Source: Barnesiella intestinihominis YIT 11860
Lineage (GTDB): Bacteria; Bacteroidota; Bacteroidia; Bacteroidales; Barnesiellaceae
DNA length: 64,000 bases
Assembly: GCF_000296465.1 (NCBI RefSeq)
Contig: NZ_JH815204.1
Location: 906,814 to 970,813, forward strand
Direction: 5' to 3'
Shown one piece after another: positions 6,896 through 15,887 of this stretch; the first letter of the stretch is position 1; the number at the start of each line of letters is the position of its first letter. The notes beneath the pieces were generated by a model. That model saw only the letters and a program-made list of their open reading frames with translations, had not been told where the DNA came from and ran no database searches. The position numbers were made by a program, and so were the translations under genes.

Positions 6896-9481
6896 TCATT
6901 TGGCAAAAGGACTTACCAAATCATCTTTTAACGTGATTTCCATAGCTTCTTGAAAATGGGTCTTGAAATAATTTATATAATGACAGAAATTGTCAGGGTC
7001 ATACGAAACCTTCAAATTCGTTTCGGAACAGAAACCGGTAACTTCGGGCACGACATAATTACCGGCATATTTAAATTTTCGATTGGCGATAGCTCGATGC
7101 AAAGTTTTCAATTGTTTAATCATTCCATCGTTTACATCAACAACATTCGCTTTATCAAACTCAACCACAATTTCGTACGACTTATTACAATCGGCATTCG
7201 ATATAGGAATCGAAACCATGAACTCTTTACCGCAATATGACCATTCACTGGAATTGGGCAACACCGTATAATTTACCTTCATGCCATTTAAGCTAACCGA
7301 TCGAGGCATTTCGGCTCCATACAACCGGACGAGATAATCTTTCGAATGGTTCATTCCTCGATAATGACCCTCTCTCGGAGCAATCTTAATCCGTTGAATA
7401 CGATTTTCCAATTGCGACGTTACCCGTGTTGTAGCATACTCCGCAGCATATCTCTGATCATTACCTGCATCTTCATAAATAGAAAACTCACCCGCCGCAC
7501 CCGGGAAAATACCGATAATTTGTTTCTTCGGATTATCGTCCAAACTATTCACCTCTTTTCCATACATGGGAATTACAGCACCGGCTTTAACATAAATAGG
7601 ATATTCTTCGATAGAAAATTGTCGGATAAGTTCCTGTCCGCCGTTCAATAACGTACCCGTATGCCATTCATACCAGTCGTTACCGGCCGGAAGCCAAACC
7701 TTCACATCAGATACCCCATTCTCCATCGGAGCCCCGATTGGAGCTACCAAAATATTATCCCCGAACATGTACTGGCGAGAATAAGTATATGCCCGCTCGT
7801 CTTCGGGATAATCATAATACATCGGGCGGCACAGCGAAACTCCTGTTTCATAAGTCTCCCTTGCCATCGTATAGATATAAGGGACTAATTGATAACGCAA
7901 TCTTACAGCGTTATACAATGCGTCGAAATATTCGTCGCGGTATCTCCATATCTCTTTTACCAACGATGGATCCTTATTTGAGTGCGTTCTCAAAATCGGG
8001 CTCAAAGCGCCATATTGTACCCAACGGACATACATCTCAGGATCAAATTGATAAATATTATCGTCTTCGATGAACTTATGCCCTCCTATATCGTGACTCC
8101 AATATCCATAAAGAACATTCGAAGCCGTATTGGTAAAATAGGGCTGATATTCGAGCGTATTCCACGTAATATAAGCATCTCCCGAAAAACCTATTTGATA
8201 ACGATGATTTCCCAAGCCTCCCCAACGGTGATAAATCAATGGACGCTTATCGGTATTGCGTTCCATATCTTCAAAGAAAGTATAATTGAGCCACCAAGTG
8301 TTATTCAGTTTCTCTATATCCTTATCGAAAACCCATTGCTGCCAATCGAGCCACCAAAAATCCACACCTTGCTGTTCAATAGGATGCAACACGACATCGA
8401 ACAACGTACTCATAAACTTCTTATTAGAGCCTTGCCACGGAATATTTTCATGAGTAGATATATCGAAATTCATACGTTTCGCAAAATCTTTGTATTGGCT
8501 TTCAAAGGGAGCGATACCCGATGCCGGATGCAAATTCAAGGTCGTTTTCAGATGCTTCGACTTGGCCCAGTCAAAAAATTGATCGGGATCGGGAAACAAA
8601 CGCTTCTCCCATGTATAACCGGTCCAATGTTTACGTTGTCCCCATTTGTCCGGTTTGGCGAATAAACTATCGGTCTCATGCCAATCCATATCGACAACCA
8701 ACACATCTAACGGAATATTGAATTTCTCGAATTGCGAAACCACATCTCTCATCTCATTGTCGGAATATGCCCAATAACGCGACCACCAATACCCGAATAC
8801 GAAACGAGGAGGCAGTGGTACTTTTCCGGCAAAAAGAGTAAAATCTTTGAGGGCAGCTTTATAATCCGAACCATAAGCCATAAAATACCAATCTTGTACC
8901 GTTCTGTTCTCCCGCTCTTTTACCCACGAAAAATCGCTATTATCGAACAACAAACCGGACGAATCGTTGATAAGAGTCCAACCGTCACGAGACAAAATAC
9001 CGTCCTCCAACTGTAACTCGTGCCTCGGTTCGTTCCTCTTAATAAAGGTCGTACCGTCCATACGATCCAATGTGCGGGCAGTCCCTTTCAAATTCTGCTT
9101 TTGAGTAACACTCGGATTCCACGTAAAGGCTCTTTTTTTGTTCAGATATTTTATCTCTAAATTTTCTTTTGAAAATTTCCCTGTATTCAATTTATATGTC
9201 AGTTCCAATTCGTCCGTTCGAATCGTCAATTTACCTCCCCTTATAATTTTCTTAAACTCAGGGACCGGCAAATTCCGATTAATCACAATAAACGAACGCT
9301 CATCGGTGAACCTATGCAAAGAATCCCACTCCATACGGATAACACGCGGTGTCAAAACGGTAAATCGCACATCACCTTCCTCGACTACGGCTGCCGGATT
9401 AGCAACAGCATCGTTACCTGAACTATAAGCGACTAAGGGAAATAAAATCACGAAAAAGAAAAACAAAACATTTTTTTTCAT
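6896..9481 (-). CDS. Glycoside hydrolase family 31 enzyme (alpha-glucosidase/xylosidase type)
   Basis: An 861-residue secreted retaining alpha-glycosidase. I place the start at the ATG at 9481 (MKKNVLFFFFVILFPLVAYS, a signal peptide); a longer frame begins only with a TTG. After an N-terminal beta-sandwich (about 25-215) comes the GH31 (beta/alpha)8 barrel. It holds VLVVDMDWHETD, the nucleophile Asp in FWWLDWQQW (about residue 385), HRWGGLGNHRYQIGFSGD with the acid/base Asp in SGDAYITW (about 440), and WSHDIGGH. C-terminal beta domains resemble DUF5110. The substrate cannot be read from sequence: GH31 includes alpha-glucosidases, alpha-xylosidases and alpha-galactosidases. Its promoter motif matches those of the beta-helix genes rather than the PUL operon. 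Confidence 0.9.
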   Translation of the reverse strand: MKKNVLFFFFVILFPLVAYSSGNDAVANPAAVVEEGDVRFTVLTPRVIRMEWDSLHRFTDERSFIVINRNLPVPEFKKIIRGGKLTIRTDELELTYKLNTGKFSKENLEIKYLNKKRAFTWNPSVTQKQNLKGTARTLDRMDGTTFIKRNEPRHELQLEDGILSRDGWTLINDSSGLLFDNSDFSWVKERENRTVQDWYFMAYGSDYKAALKDFTLFAGKVPLPPRFVFGYWWSRYWAYSDNEMRDVVSQFEKFNIPLDVLVVDMDWHETDSLFAKPDKWGQRKHWTGYTWEKRLFPDPDQFFDWAKSKHLKTTLNLHPASGIAPFESQYKDFAKRMNFDISTHENIPWQGSNKKFMSTLFDVVLHPIEQQGVDFWWLDWQQWVFDKDIEKLNNTWWLNYTFFEDMERNTDKRPLIYHRWGGLGNHRYQIGFSGDAYITWNTLEYQPYFTNTASNVLYGYWSHDIGGHKFIEDDNIYQFDPEMYVRWVQYGALSPILRTHSNKDPSLVKEIWRYRDEYFDALYNAVRLRYQLVPYIYTMARETYETGVSLCRPMYYDYPEDERAYTYSRQYMFGDNILVAPIGAPMENGVSDVKVWLPAGNDWYEWHTGTLLNGGQELIRQFSIEEYPIYVKAGAVIPMYGKEVNSLDDNPKKQIIGIFPGAAGEFSIYEDAGNDQRYAAEYATTRVTSQLENRIQRIKIAPREGHYRGMNHSKDYLVRLYGAEMPRSVSLNGMKVNYTVLPNSSEWSYCGKEFMVSIPISNADCNKSYEIVVEFDKANVVDVNDGMIKQLKTLHRAIANRKFKYAGNYVVPEVTGFCSETNLKVSYDPDNFCHYINYFKTHFQEAMEITLKDDLVSPFAK

Positions 9482-9519
9482 GGATATCAATTTAAGCTAT
9501 AACAGTTTTTATGAGTTAA

Positions 9520-9545
9520 GACGATAAAACCAGAAAAATATACCC
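9520..9545 (-). promoter_or_regulatory. Candidate ECF-type promoter of the GH31 gene
   Basis: Minus strand: GGGTA (9545-9541), 17 bases, CGTC (9523-9520), ending 38 bases before the ATG at 9481. It is the same element, with the same spacing and nearly the same distance to the start codon, as upstream of two beta-helix genes. Confidence 0.6.
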
Positions 9546-9619
9546 AACTTTATATATTCAATTTATCAATATGATTCAACCGAATAACAACTGCCATTTT
9601 TAATAATCCCTTTTTTATC

Positions 9620-9627
9620 TATCTTTG
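9620..9627 (+). promoter_or_regulatory. Bacteroides-type -7 element of the sulfatase gene
   Basis: TATCTTTG fits the TAnnTTTG consensus of the Bacteroidota housekeeping sigma factor and lies 20 bases before the sulfatase ATG. No clear TTTG is seen at the -33 position; a T-rich stretch occupies it. Confidence 0.5.
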
Positions 9628-9647
9628 TATTTACAAAATGAATAACC

Positions 9648-11189
9648 ATGAATAAATCATTATTGACACTAAGTTTAATACCCATAGCCTCGGTAATGCA
9701 TACATACGGTACAAGCCATGTACCCGATAACCGTCCGAATATCATTTTATTTTTGGTAGACGATATGGGGTGGCAAGATACGTCTCTCCCCTTTTGGACC
9801 CAAAGAACCATGTATAACGAGCGTTATGAAACGCCCAATATGGAAAAATTGGCTCAGCAGGGTATGATGTTCACTCAGGCCTATGCTTCCAGTATAAGTT
9901 CTCCCACCCGATGCAGCTTGATGACCGGGTGTAATGCCTCGCGCCATCGAGTCACGAACTGGACTCTACGGAAAAACACGAAAACCGATGCCGTCAGCAA
10001 TACTCTGGAAGTTCCCGATTGGAACTACAACGGCATAGCACAAGTTCATGGAACAAACAATACCTTTATTGCTACTTCTTTCGTGCAATTGTTAAAAGAC
10101 AACGGTTACCACACGATCCACTGCGGGAAAGCCCATTGGGGTGCAATAGATACTCCCGGAGAGAGTCCCTACCATTTCGGATTCGAGACCAACATTGCAG
10201 GACATGCGGCCGGTGGCCCGGCAACTTACCTGAGCGAGCGTAATTATGGATACGACGAAGCAGGCAATTCTACATCGCTGTTCTCCGTCCCGGGATTAGA
10301 AAAATATTGGGGAACAGGCACATTTATGACAGAAGCTCTCACCCAAGAAGCCTTAAAAGCCCTCGATAAAGCTAAAAAATACAATCAACCGTTTTACCTC
10401 TACATGTCGCATTATGCCATTCATGTTCCCATAGACAAAGATGTCCGTTTCTACGACAAATACAAAAAGAAAGGATTGTCGGACAAAGAAGCGGCTTATG
10501 CTTCGCTCATCGAAGGAATGGACAAAAGTTTAGGAGATATTATGGATTGGCTGGAAAAGAATGGTGAAGCCGACAATACCATCGTTATATTCATGAGTGA
10601 CAATGGAGGATATGCGACAGGAAGCGGTTGGAGGGACGAACCTCTGTATACCCAAAATTTCCCGTTAAAATGTGGAAAGGGCTCTGCATACGAAGGAGGA
10701 ATACGCGAACCTATGATCGTCCGTTGGCCCGGCACGGTACAACCCGGCACACGGTGCAACGACTATTTGATTATAGAAGATTTCTATCCTTCCATTCTCG
10801 AAATGGCCGGTATCGACGATTACGATGTTCCACAAGAAATTGATGGTATCAGTTTTGTTCCTCTGCTAAAACAGACCAAAAATCATTCGCAGGGACGCAG
10901 CCTTTATTGGAATTGTCCGAATATATGGGGAGAAAAAGGACCGGGAATAGGACCGTCCTGTACCATTCGAAAAGACAATTGGAAAATGATTTACTTCTAC
11001 GAAACCGGAGAAAAAGAACTATACGACATACCGAACGATACAGAGGAGAATAACAACGTGGCAGCTTTATATCCTCAAATAATAAACAAGTTATCCAAAG
11101 AGCTCGGCAAATTCTTACGACAAACGAACGGACAACGCCCCTCTTTTAAAAAAACAGGGAAACCTTGTCCCTGGCCGGACGAAATTTAA
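9648..11189 (+). CDS. Ser-type arylsulfatase (secreted)
   Basis: A 513-residue sulfatase of the alkaline-phosphatase superfamily with a weak signal sequence (residues 1 to about 22). The metal-binding start is NIILFLVDDMGWQD (31-44). The activation motif S84-S-P-T-R88, followed by CSLMTG, predicts formylglycine formation at Ser84. Later parts are HYAIHVPIDKD and IVIFMSDNGGYATG (metal site). The Ser form needs an anaerobic radical-SAM maturase (anSME), which is not in this window. It is transcribed opposite to its neighbours but lies between the GH31 gene and the PUL operon, so it probably removes sulfate esters from the same glycan or a related one. Confidence 0.93.
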   Translation: MNKSLLTLSLIPIASVMHTYGTSHVPDNRPNIILFLVDDMGWQDTSLPFWTQRTMYNERYETPNMEKLAQQGMMFTQAYASSISSPTRCSLMTGCNASRHRVTNWTLRKNTKTDAVSNTLEVPDWNYNGIAQVHGTNNTFIATSFVQLLKDNGYHTIHCGKAHWGAIDTPGESPYHFGFETNIAGHAAGGPATYLSERNYGYDEAGNSTSLFSVPGLEKYWGTGTFMTEALTQEALKALDKAKKYNQPFYLYMSHYAIHVPIDKDVRFYDKYKKKGLSDKEAAYASLIEGMDKSLGDIMDWLEKNGEADNTIVIFMSDNGGYATGSGWRDEPLYTQNFPLKCGKGSAYEGGIREPMIVRWPGTVQPGTRCNDYLIIEDFYPSILEMAGIDDYDVPQEIDGISFVPLLKQTKNHSQGRSLYWNCPNIWGEKGPGIGPSCTIRKDNWKMIYFYETGEKELYDIPNDTEENNNVAALYPQIINKLSKELGKFLRQTNGQRPSFKKTGKPCPWPDEI

Positions 11190-11212
11190 GACATAATTAC
11201 AGGACTATTAAC

Positions 11213-11242
11213 AAGGGCAATAGATAGATGTCTATTGCCCTT
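11213..11242. terminator. Bidirectional hairpin between convergent sulfatase and esterase genes
   Basis: A perfect 12-base stem (AAGGGCAATAGA at 11213-11224, TCTATTGCCCTT at 11231-11242) with a 6-base loop, 23 bases after the sulfatase stop and 20 bases beyond the esterase stop. T tracts are short on both sides. Confidence 0.75.
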
Positions 11243-11262
11243 CATGTTTTCTAACGGAAATA

Positions 11263-13194
11263 TTATTCTATCTTGATTTCAAAAGGTGTAGCCGGAAGTC
11301 CTACCGAATTATATAAATTGGCATCATCGGGATTATCGCCCCATGCATACCGCACCGACACCGGGTCTATCACATCGGGACATGAAAGAACAACCCGATC
11401 TTTCCCCGCCACCTTAGCCTGCACCCATTTATATACTCCATCATTTCCGGCAACGGCGAAACTCATTAAATATCCATATTTGTTTTTTACAATCAGCCCA
11501 TCAGCTACATTGTCGAATTGTACGGCAATTTTGTCTTGCACCCGACGAACGGTCTTAGGCATAGGACTTTCACAAACCACATCGGAAAATCCATAATCAT
11601 TATGAAGGGCATGCAAAGCCAATCTACGTCCTACCTCCTGTTTATTTTTAGGGTGAATGTCTTTTGCTTCTCCTATATCGATAATTACGGCCTGACCGGT
11701 ATGAGATAAAGAAAGTGTTTGCGTTTGGGCTTCACGAACTTGCGCCCACAAACTTTCCGAAGGGACTTCAACTGCATCCATATAATTAGCAAGTTGAACC
11801 CAATAAAATGGAAAGTCTTTCCCCCATTTTTTTCTCCAATCATTAATCATAGCAGGGAACAGGTGGTAATACTCTTTGGCTCGATTGGTATTATTTTCAC
11901 CCTGATACCATATAACTCCTCGCATACTCAATCCCACCAAAGGATTAACCATAGCATTATAAAGTAATGAGGGATAAGCATTAGGCCCATATTCTACAAA
12001 ATCGAAATCGGAATTTGAAGCTGAAATTTTATATTTCCATTTTCCGGATAAAGGAATAGTCTTATCCCCGACCTTCAAATAAATTTCATTCGCCGGGCCA
12101 TACAAACCTCCACCGCCTCTATAATCCGATATTTTTAAAGTAATCTCATTCGATTCTTTCAAGACACCGGCAGGAACACTGTATAGGCGTCGCACGTCGT
12201 AACCGACGGTCTCTCCTATTTTTTGTCCATTAATCCATGTAATATCGTCATCGTCAATCACATGCAAACTCAAAACCGCCTCTTTCCCTATATAATTCTC
12301 CGACAATGTAAAACGACAGGTTTGCCACACCACTCCATCGAGAGAGACCAGTCCTTCTTCGGACCATAGTCCGGGAACACTTACTTCTTTCCAATCGTCT
12401 TTGGAATACGAAGGCAAATACCACTTTTCAGAAATACCCGGTTCGGCTTTCATCGATTCGACAAATTTGGCTCGATTTTCATCGCTACGGCGAACGTATT
12501 CCTCGAATTGCGAAGAACGCATACGATCTTGCAATCGTTTATATTTGGGGAACTTGTCGATAGCATCCATACTCATCCAGCTTTCAATATCGGTTCCACC
12601 CCACGAAGTATTGATAAAACCGATAGGAACACCCAATTTTCGATATAACTCACGGGCGAAGAAATAACCTACTGCCGAAAAATCACCGGCACTCCCCGAA
12701 TCACATACTCTCCACTCACCCTGCAAATCGGAAAGCGGACGATGCGACATCTCTTGCTTCACATTAAACGAACGCAAAAAAGAATAATTCTCGGCGTCTG
12801 CAATCTCTTTTTCGGCATTCATCGCAGCATGTAAACGGAATTCCATATTGGATTGCCCGCTACATATCCAAACTTCACCCAGCAAAACATCGTCGAAAGC
12901 GAGGCGCTCTTTTTCCCCTTTCACGATTAACGTATAAGGGCCACCGGCCTCCATAGGACGCAAAGTTGCGTACCATTTACCCGATGCATCGGCACGGACA
13001 CTCGTCTTCTGCCCATTCAGTTCGACAGTAACTTTTTCTTTCGGGCTCGCACTCCCCCATAAATTGATTGCCTCGTTTCGCTGTAAAACCATGTGGTCGG
13101 CAAAGATGTGAGGCATGGAAAGTTCGGCCGAAAGCCTTGCAGAAAACATTCCACATAGGAAAACCAATATCAAAAACGAGAAAGCCTTTTTCAT
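11263..13194 (-). CDS. SGNH-type carbohydrate acetylesterase (sialate O-acetylesterase-like)
   Basis: A 643-residue secreted esterase with a signal peptide (1 to about 23, ending RLSA). The SGNH catalytic domain is split by a beta-sandwich insert, as usual in the sialate 9-O-acetylesterase family. The nucleophile is Ser115 in ICSGQSNMEF. GVIWYQGENNTNR is the block with the Gly/Asn oxyanion part, and the Asp-x-x-His pair is in GEAKDIHPKNK. In Bacteroidota PULs such proteins remove acetyl groups from plant or bacterial glycans as often as from sialic acid. It is the last gene of the 12-gene minus-strand operon, 18 bases after the rhamnosidase gene. Acetyl-glycan deacetylation is the likely role; the exact substrate is unknown. 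Confidence 0.9.
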   Translation of the reverse strand: MKKAFSFLILVFLCGMFSARLSAELSMPHIFADHMVLQRNEAINLWGSASPKEKVTVELNGQKTSVRADASGKWYATLRPMEAGGPYTLIVKGEKERLAFDDVLLGEVWICSGQSNMEFRLHAAMNAEKEIADAENYSFLRSFNVKQEMSHRPLSDLQGEWRVCDSGSAGDFSAVGYFFARELYRKLGVPIGFINTSWGGTDIESWMSMDAIDKFPKYKRLQDRMRSSQFEEYVRRSDENRAKFVESMKAEPGISEKWYLPSYSKDDWKEVSVPGLWSEEGLVSLDGVVWQTCRFTLSENYIGKEAVLSLHVIDDDDITWINGQKIGETVGYDVRRLYSVPAGVLKESNEITLKISDYRGGGGLYGPANEIYLKVGDKTIPLSGKWKYKISASNSDFDFVEYGPNAYPSLLYNAMVNPLVGLSMRGVIWYQGENNTNRAKEYYHLFPAMINDWRKKWGKDFPFYWVQLANYMDAVEVPSESLWAQVREAQTQTLSLSHTGQAVIIDIGEAKDIHPKNKQEVGRRLALHALHNDYGFSDVVCESPMPKTVRRVQDKIAVQFDNVADGLIVKNKYGYLMSFAVAGNDGVYKWVQAKVAGKDRVVLSCPDVIDPVSVRYAWGDNPDDANLYNSVGLPATPFEIKIE

Positions 13195-13212
13195 ATAAAT
13201 ATCGATTAAAGA

Positions 13213-15870
13213 TTAATGTGTTGCGGTTTCTAATTTAAGTTTATGACTCCCCGCAAAGAAGATGGTATCGCCGTTATACGTCACATTGTCTCCCAACGGG
13301 GTAAACGTCGCCGACACACATTCGGGCAAATCGAACTCATAAAGAATATTACCCTCGTCGTCCCGTTTCCACGAAGTCGAAATGCAACCGTAAGGTGTCT
13401 CATGTTCGATTTCGAGATAGTCCAAATTTTCGGGGAAATACGGACGTAGTGAAACATGCCGGAAAGCCGGGTTCGATTCATCGATTCTCAAACCTCCCAA
13501 CGTTTTATACAACCATGCCCCGATCTCACCGAACATGATATGATTCAACGAATTATCGATAACGACATCGATTCGCCAATTTTCATGTAAGGTCGTCGCC
13601 CCGTTCTTTATCCAATACCCCCAAGAAGGATATGTTTCTTGTGTAGCCACCCGATAGGCTGTTTCGGGATAACCGTTATCAGATAAGGCTCCGAGGAGAG
13701 CTTTACTACCCAGCAACCCTACATCGATATGACACGAATCCTGTACGACTCTGCGGTTCAACTGCTCTGCCACTTTCTCCCTATATCCATCGGGAACAAT
13801 ATTCCAATAAAGAGGCATAGCCAACTCTGTTTGAGTACCCGATGCATAAAGACCGGTCTCTTTGTCCAAATAACGGTCGTTGATCGATTCTTTTATCCTA
13901 TTGGCAAGCGCTTCGTAATAAACCGCATCATCGACATAACCGAAGAGTTTAGCAGCTTTCGCCATAATAGATACATCGGTATAATAATAAATAGAAGTAG
14001 TCAAAGTCACATCGCTTTTACTTCTCACCGGGATCCAATCGCCAAGTCCCCAATCGGTCAAGTTATCTTTGGAAATAGACTCGATATAAGCTACATATTT
14101 CTTCGCCGAAGGATACATACGCCGCATAAGAGTCTCATCACCATAAAACCGGTAAATTTCCCACGGGATAATGATAGACGCACTTGTCCAATCCACGCCG
14201 TTCGCCCAATCGAATCCCCATACCGAAGTCGGTACGATACAAGGATAAACACCATTTTCACGTTGCTCGTCTATAAAATCGAGTAACCACTTCTCATAAA
14301 CCGTAATCGCATCGAAATTATACAAAGCCGTCTCTATGGCAATGTGTGCATCGCCCGTCCAACCATTTTTCTCCCGTTGCGGACAATCCGTAGGATAACC
14401 GAACAAATTATCCAAATAGGAATTATTGGTGGCCGTCCATATTTTGTTCAACAAATCGGACGAAGAACGAAACCGTCCTATCTCCGGCACATCGCTGTGC
14501 ATCTTCAATGCTACGATACTATTTTCGTCGAGAGCTATCGGTTCGGACGAAGTCACCTCTACATATTGGAAACCCTTATAATTGAACTTAGGAGTAAATC
14601 GAGTCTCCCCGTCCCTCAATATGACGATATCCGTTTGAAACGGGTCGCTGTCGTCGGTCGGACGATAATGGTAATCGATATTCGCTAAATTCACCGTACC
14701 GTCTTCATTCAGCATCTCCCCATGTTTCAATCGTAAAACAATGCCCGCTTTCCCCTCTACCGAAAGTTCCACCGTTCCCGCCATATTCTCAGGGAAATGA
14801 TAGACAAAACAAGTATCGTTTATTTTTACAAACCGTGAAGCGTTGTGACGGACGATTTCCTTCACCGGCACAGTTAATTGAGCCTCTATTCGCTGGGTAG
14901 GAGCAGATACTTCCTTAGCATTTTTCCATTGTGAAACATCGATTCCCGATGTATTCCAACCCTCGATTTCCTGCCGTGCATCGTAGTGTTCCGCCGTATA
15001 AATGCTGTTGAATATCACAGGACTGTCGGTCGTTACCCAGCTACTATCGGTCGATATAGTTTCGATACTTCCGTCGGCATACTCGACTCGTACTTGCATA
15101 ATAAATGCAGGGCGGTTACGCCACGAGGCTTTATCGAAAAACCAAACTGCCGTGGATTGATGATTATACCACCCGTTTCCCAATTGTACCCCGATGACGT
15201 TCTCTCCCTCCGACAAATTGGGCGTTATATCATACATAACCGATAATACCCTTTTGTCGAAATGAGTGTACATAGGATCCAAGAAATGGTCCCCTATGCG
15301 TGAACCATTCACAGAAAGTTCATATAAACCGGCAGCGGCGATAACCGCATAAGCATGTTTTACGTTTCTCCTCACTTCGAAATCCTTTCGGAAATAAGGA
15401 GACGGGCGATAATCCTTATCATGGCCATCGCTAATCCATCGTGCATCGCCCCATTCTTGGGGAGACATCATACCTGTGGTGAACGACGACAGCGGTGAGC
15501 AAACAAAGCGATCCTCTCTTTTCGTTTTATATCCGACTTTCCAATAATATTTAGTCCAAGATTGCAGCGAATCGCCGGCGTAAACAATCCTGCGGATATC
15601 ACTCGGAAGCTCGCCGCTATCCCAACATTGGCCAGAGCCGTCTATCACTGCCATACTATCGGCAGAGACCCATACCCGACAAGACTCTATCGAATCTGTC
15701 TCCACAACCGGGATTTTCCACGACAATCTCGGCGAAGACATATCGATTCCCAACGGTTCCGACAAATATTCACACATTAAGGAATACGGAACCTCAGGAC
15801 TTGTACTGCAAGCCGCCAATATACAACCGGATAATATGCTCAATCCGTAACTAAATACCCTGTTCATCAT
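13213..15870 (-). CDS. Glycoside hydrolase family 78 alpha-L-rhamnosidase (lipoprotein)
   Basis: An 885-residue enzyme with a lipoprotein signal (ILAAC, Cys at about residue 21). Domain order is that of GH78: N-terminal Bac_rhamnosid_N-like beta domains, then an (alpha/alpha)6 barrel and a C-terminal beta-sandwich. The family hallmark is present as PTDCPQREKNGWTGDAHIA, containing the acidic catalytic residues. A later conserved Glu is in TTLHENWRIDVV, near the region of the catalytic base. The start could be Met1 (15870) or Met2 (15867). It removes terminal alpha-L-rhamnose from side chains. It lies 17 bases after the transporter gene in the PUL operon. Its presence implies a rhamnose-decorated target glycan. 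Confidence 0.92.
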   Translation of the reverse strand: MMNRVFSYGLSILSGCILAACSTSPEVPYSLMCEYLSEPLGIDMSSPRLSWKIPVVETDSIESCRVWVSADSMAVIDGSGQCWDSGELPSDIRRIVYAGDSLQSWTKYYWKVGYKTKREDRFVCSPLSSFTTGMMSPQEWGDARWISDGHDKDYRPSPYFRKDFEVRRNVKHAYAVIAAAGLYELSVNGSRIGDHFLDPMYTHFDKRVLSVMYDITPNLSEGENVIGVQLGNGWYNHQSTAVWFFDKASWRNRPAFIMQVRVEYADGSIETISTDSSWVTTDSPVIFNSIYTAEHYDARQEIEGWNTSGIDVSQWKNAKEVSAPTQRIEAQLTVPVKEIVRHNASRFVKINDTCFVYHFPENMAGTVELSVEGKAGIVLRLKHGEMLNEDGTVNLANIDYHYRPTDDSDPFQTDIVILRDGETRFTPKFNYKGFQYVEVTSSEPIALDENSIVALKMHSDVPEIGRFRSSSDLLNKIWTATNNSYLDNLFGYPTDCPQREKNGWTGDAHIAIETALYNFDAITVYEKWLLDFIDEQRENGVYPCIVPTSVWGFDWANGVDWTSASIIIPWEIYRFYGDETLMRRMYPSAKKYVAYIESISKDNLTDWGLGDWIPVRSKSDVTLTTSIYYYTDVSIMAKAAKLFGYVDDAVYYEALANRIKESINDRYLDKETGLYASGTQTELAMPLYWNIVPDGYREKVAEQLNRRVVQDSCHIDVGLLGSKALLGALSDNGYPETAYRVATQETYPSWGYWIKNGATTLHENWRIDVVIDNSLNHIMFGEIGAWLYKTLGGLRIDESNPAFRHVSLRPYFPENLDYLEIEHETPYGCISTSWKRDDEGNILYEFDLPECVSATFTPLGDNVTYNGDTIFFAGSHKLKLETATH

Positions 15871-15887
15871 CGCTTATATCTATATAA

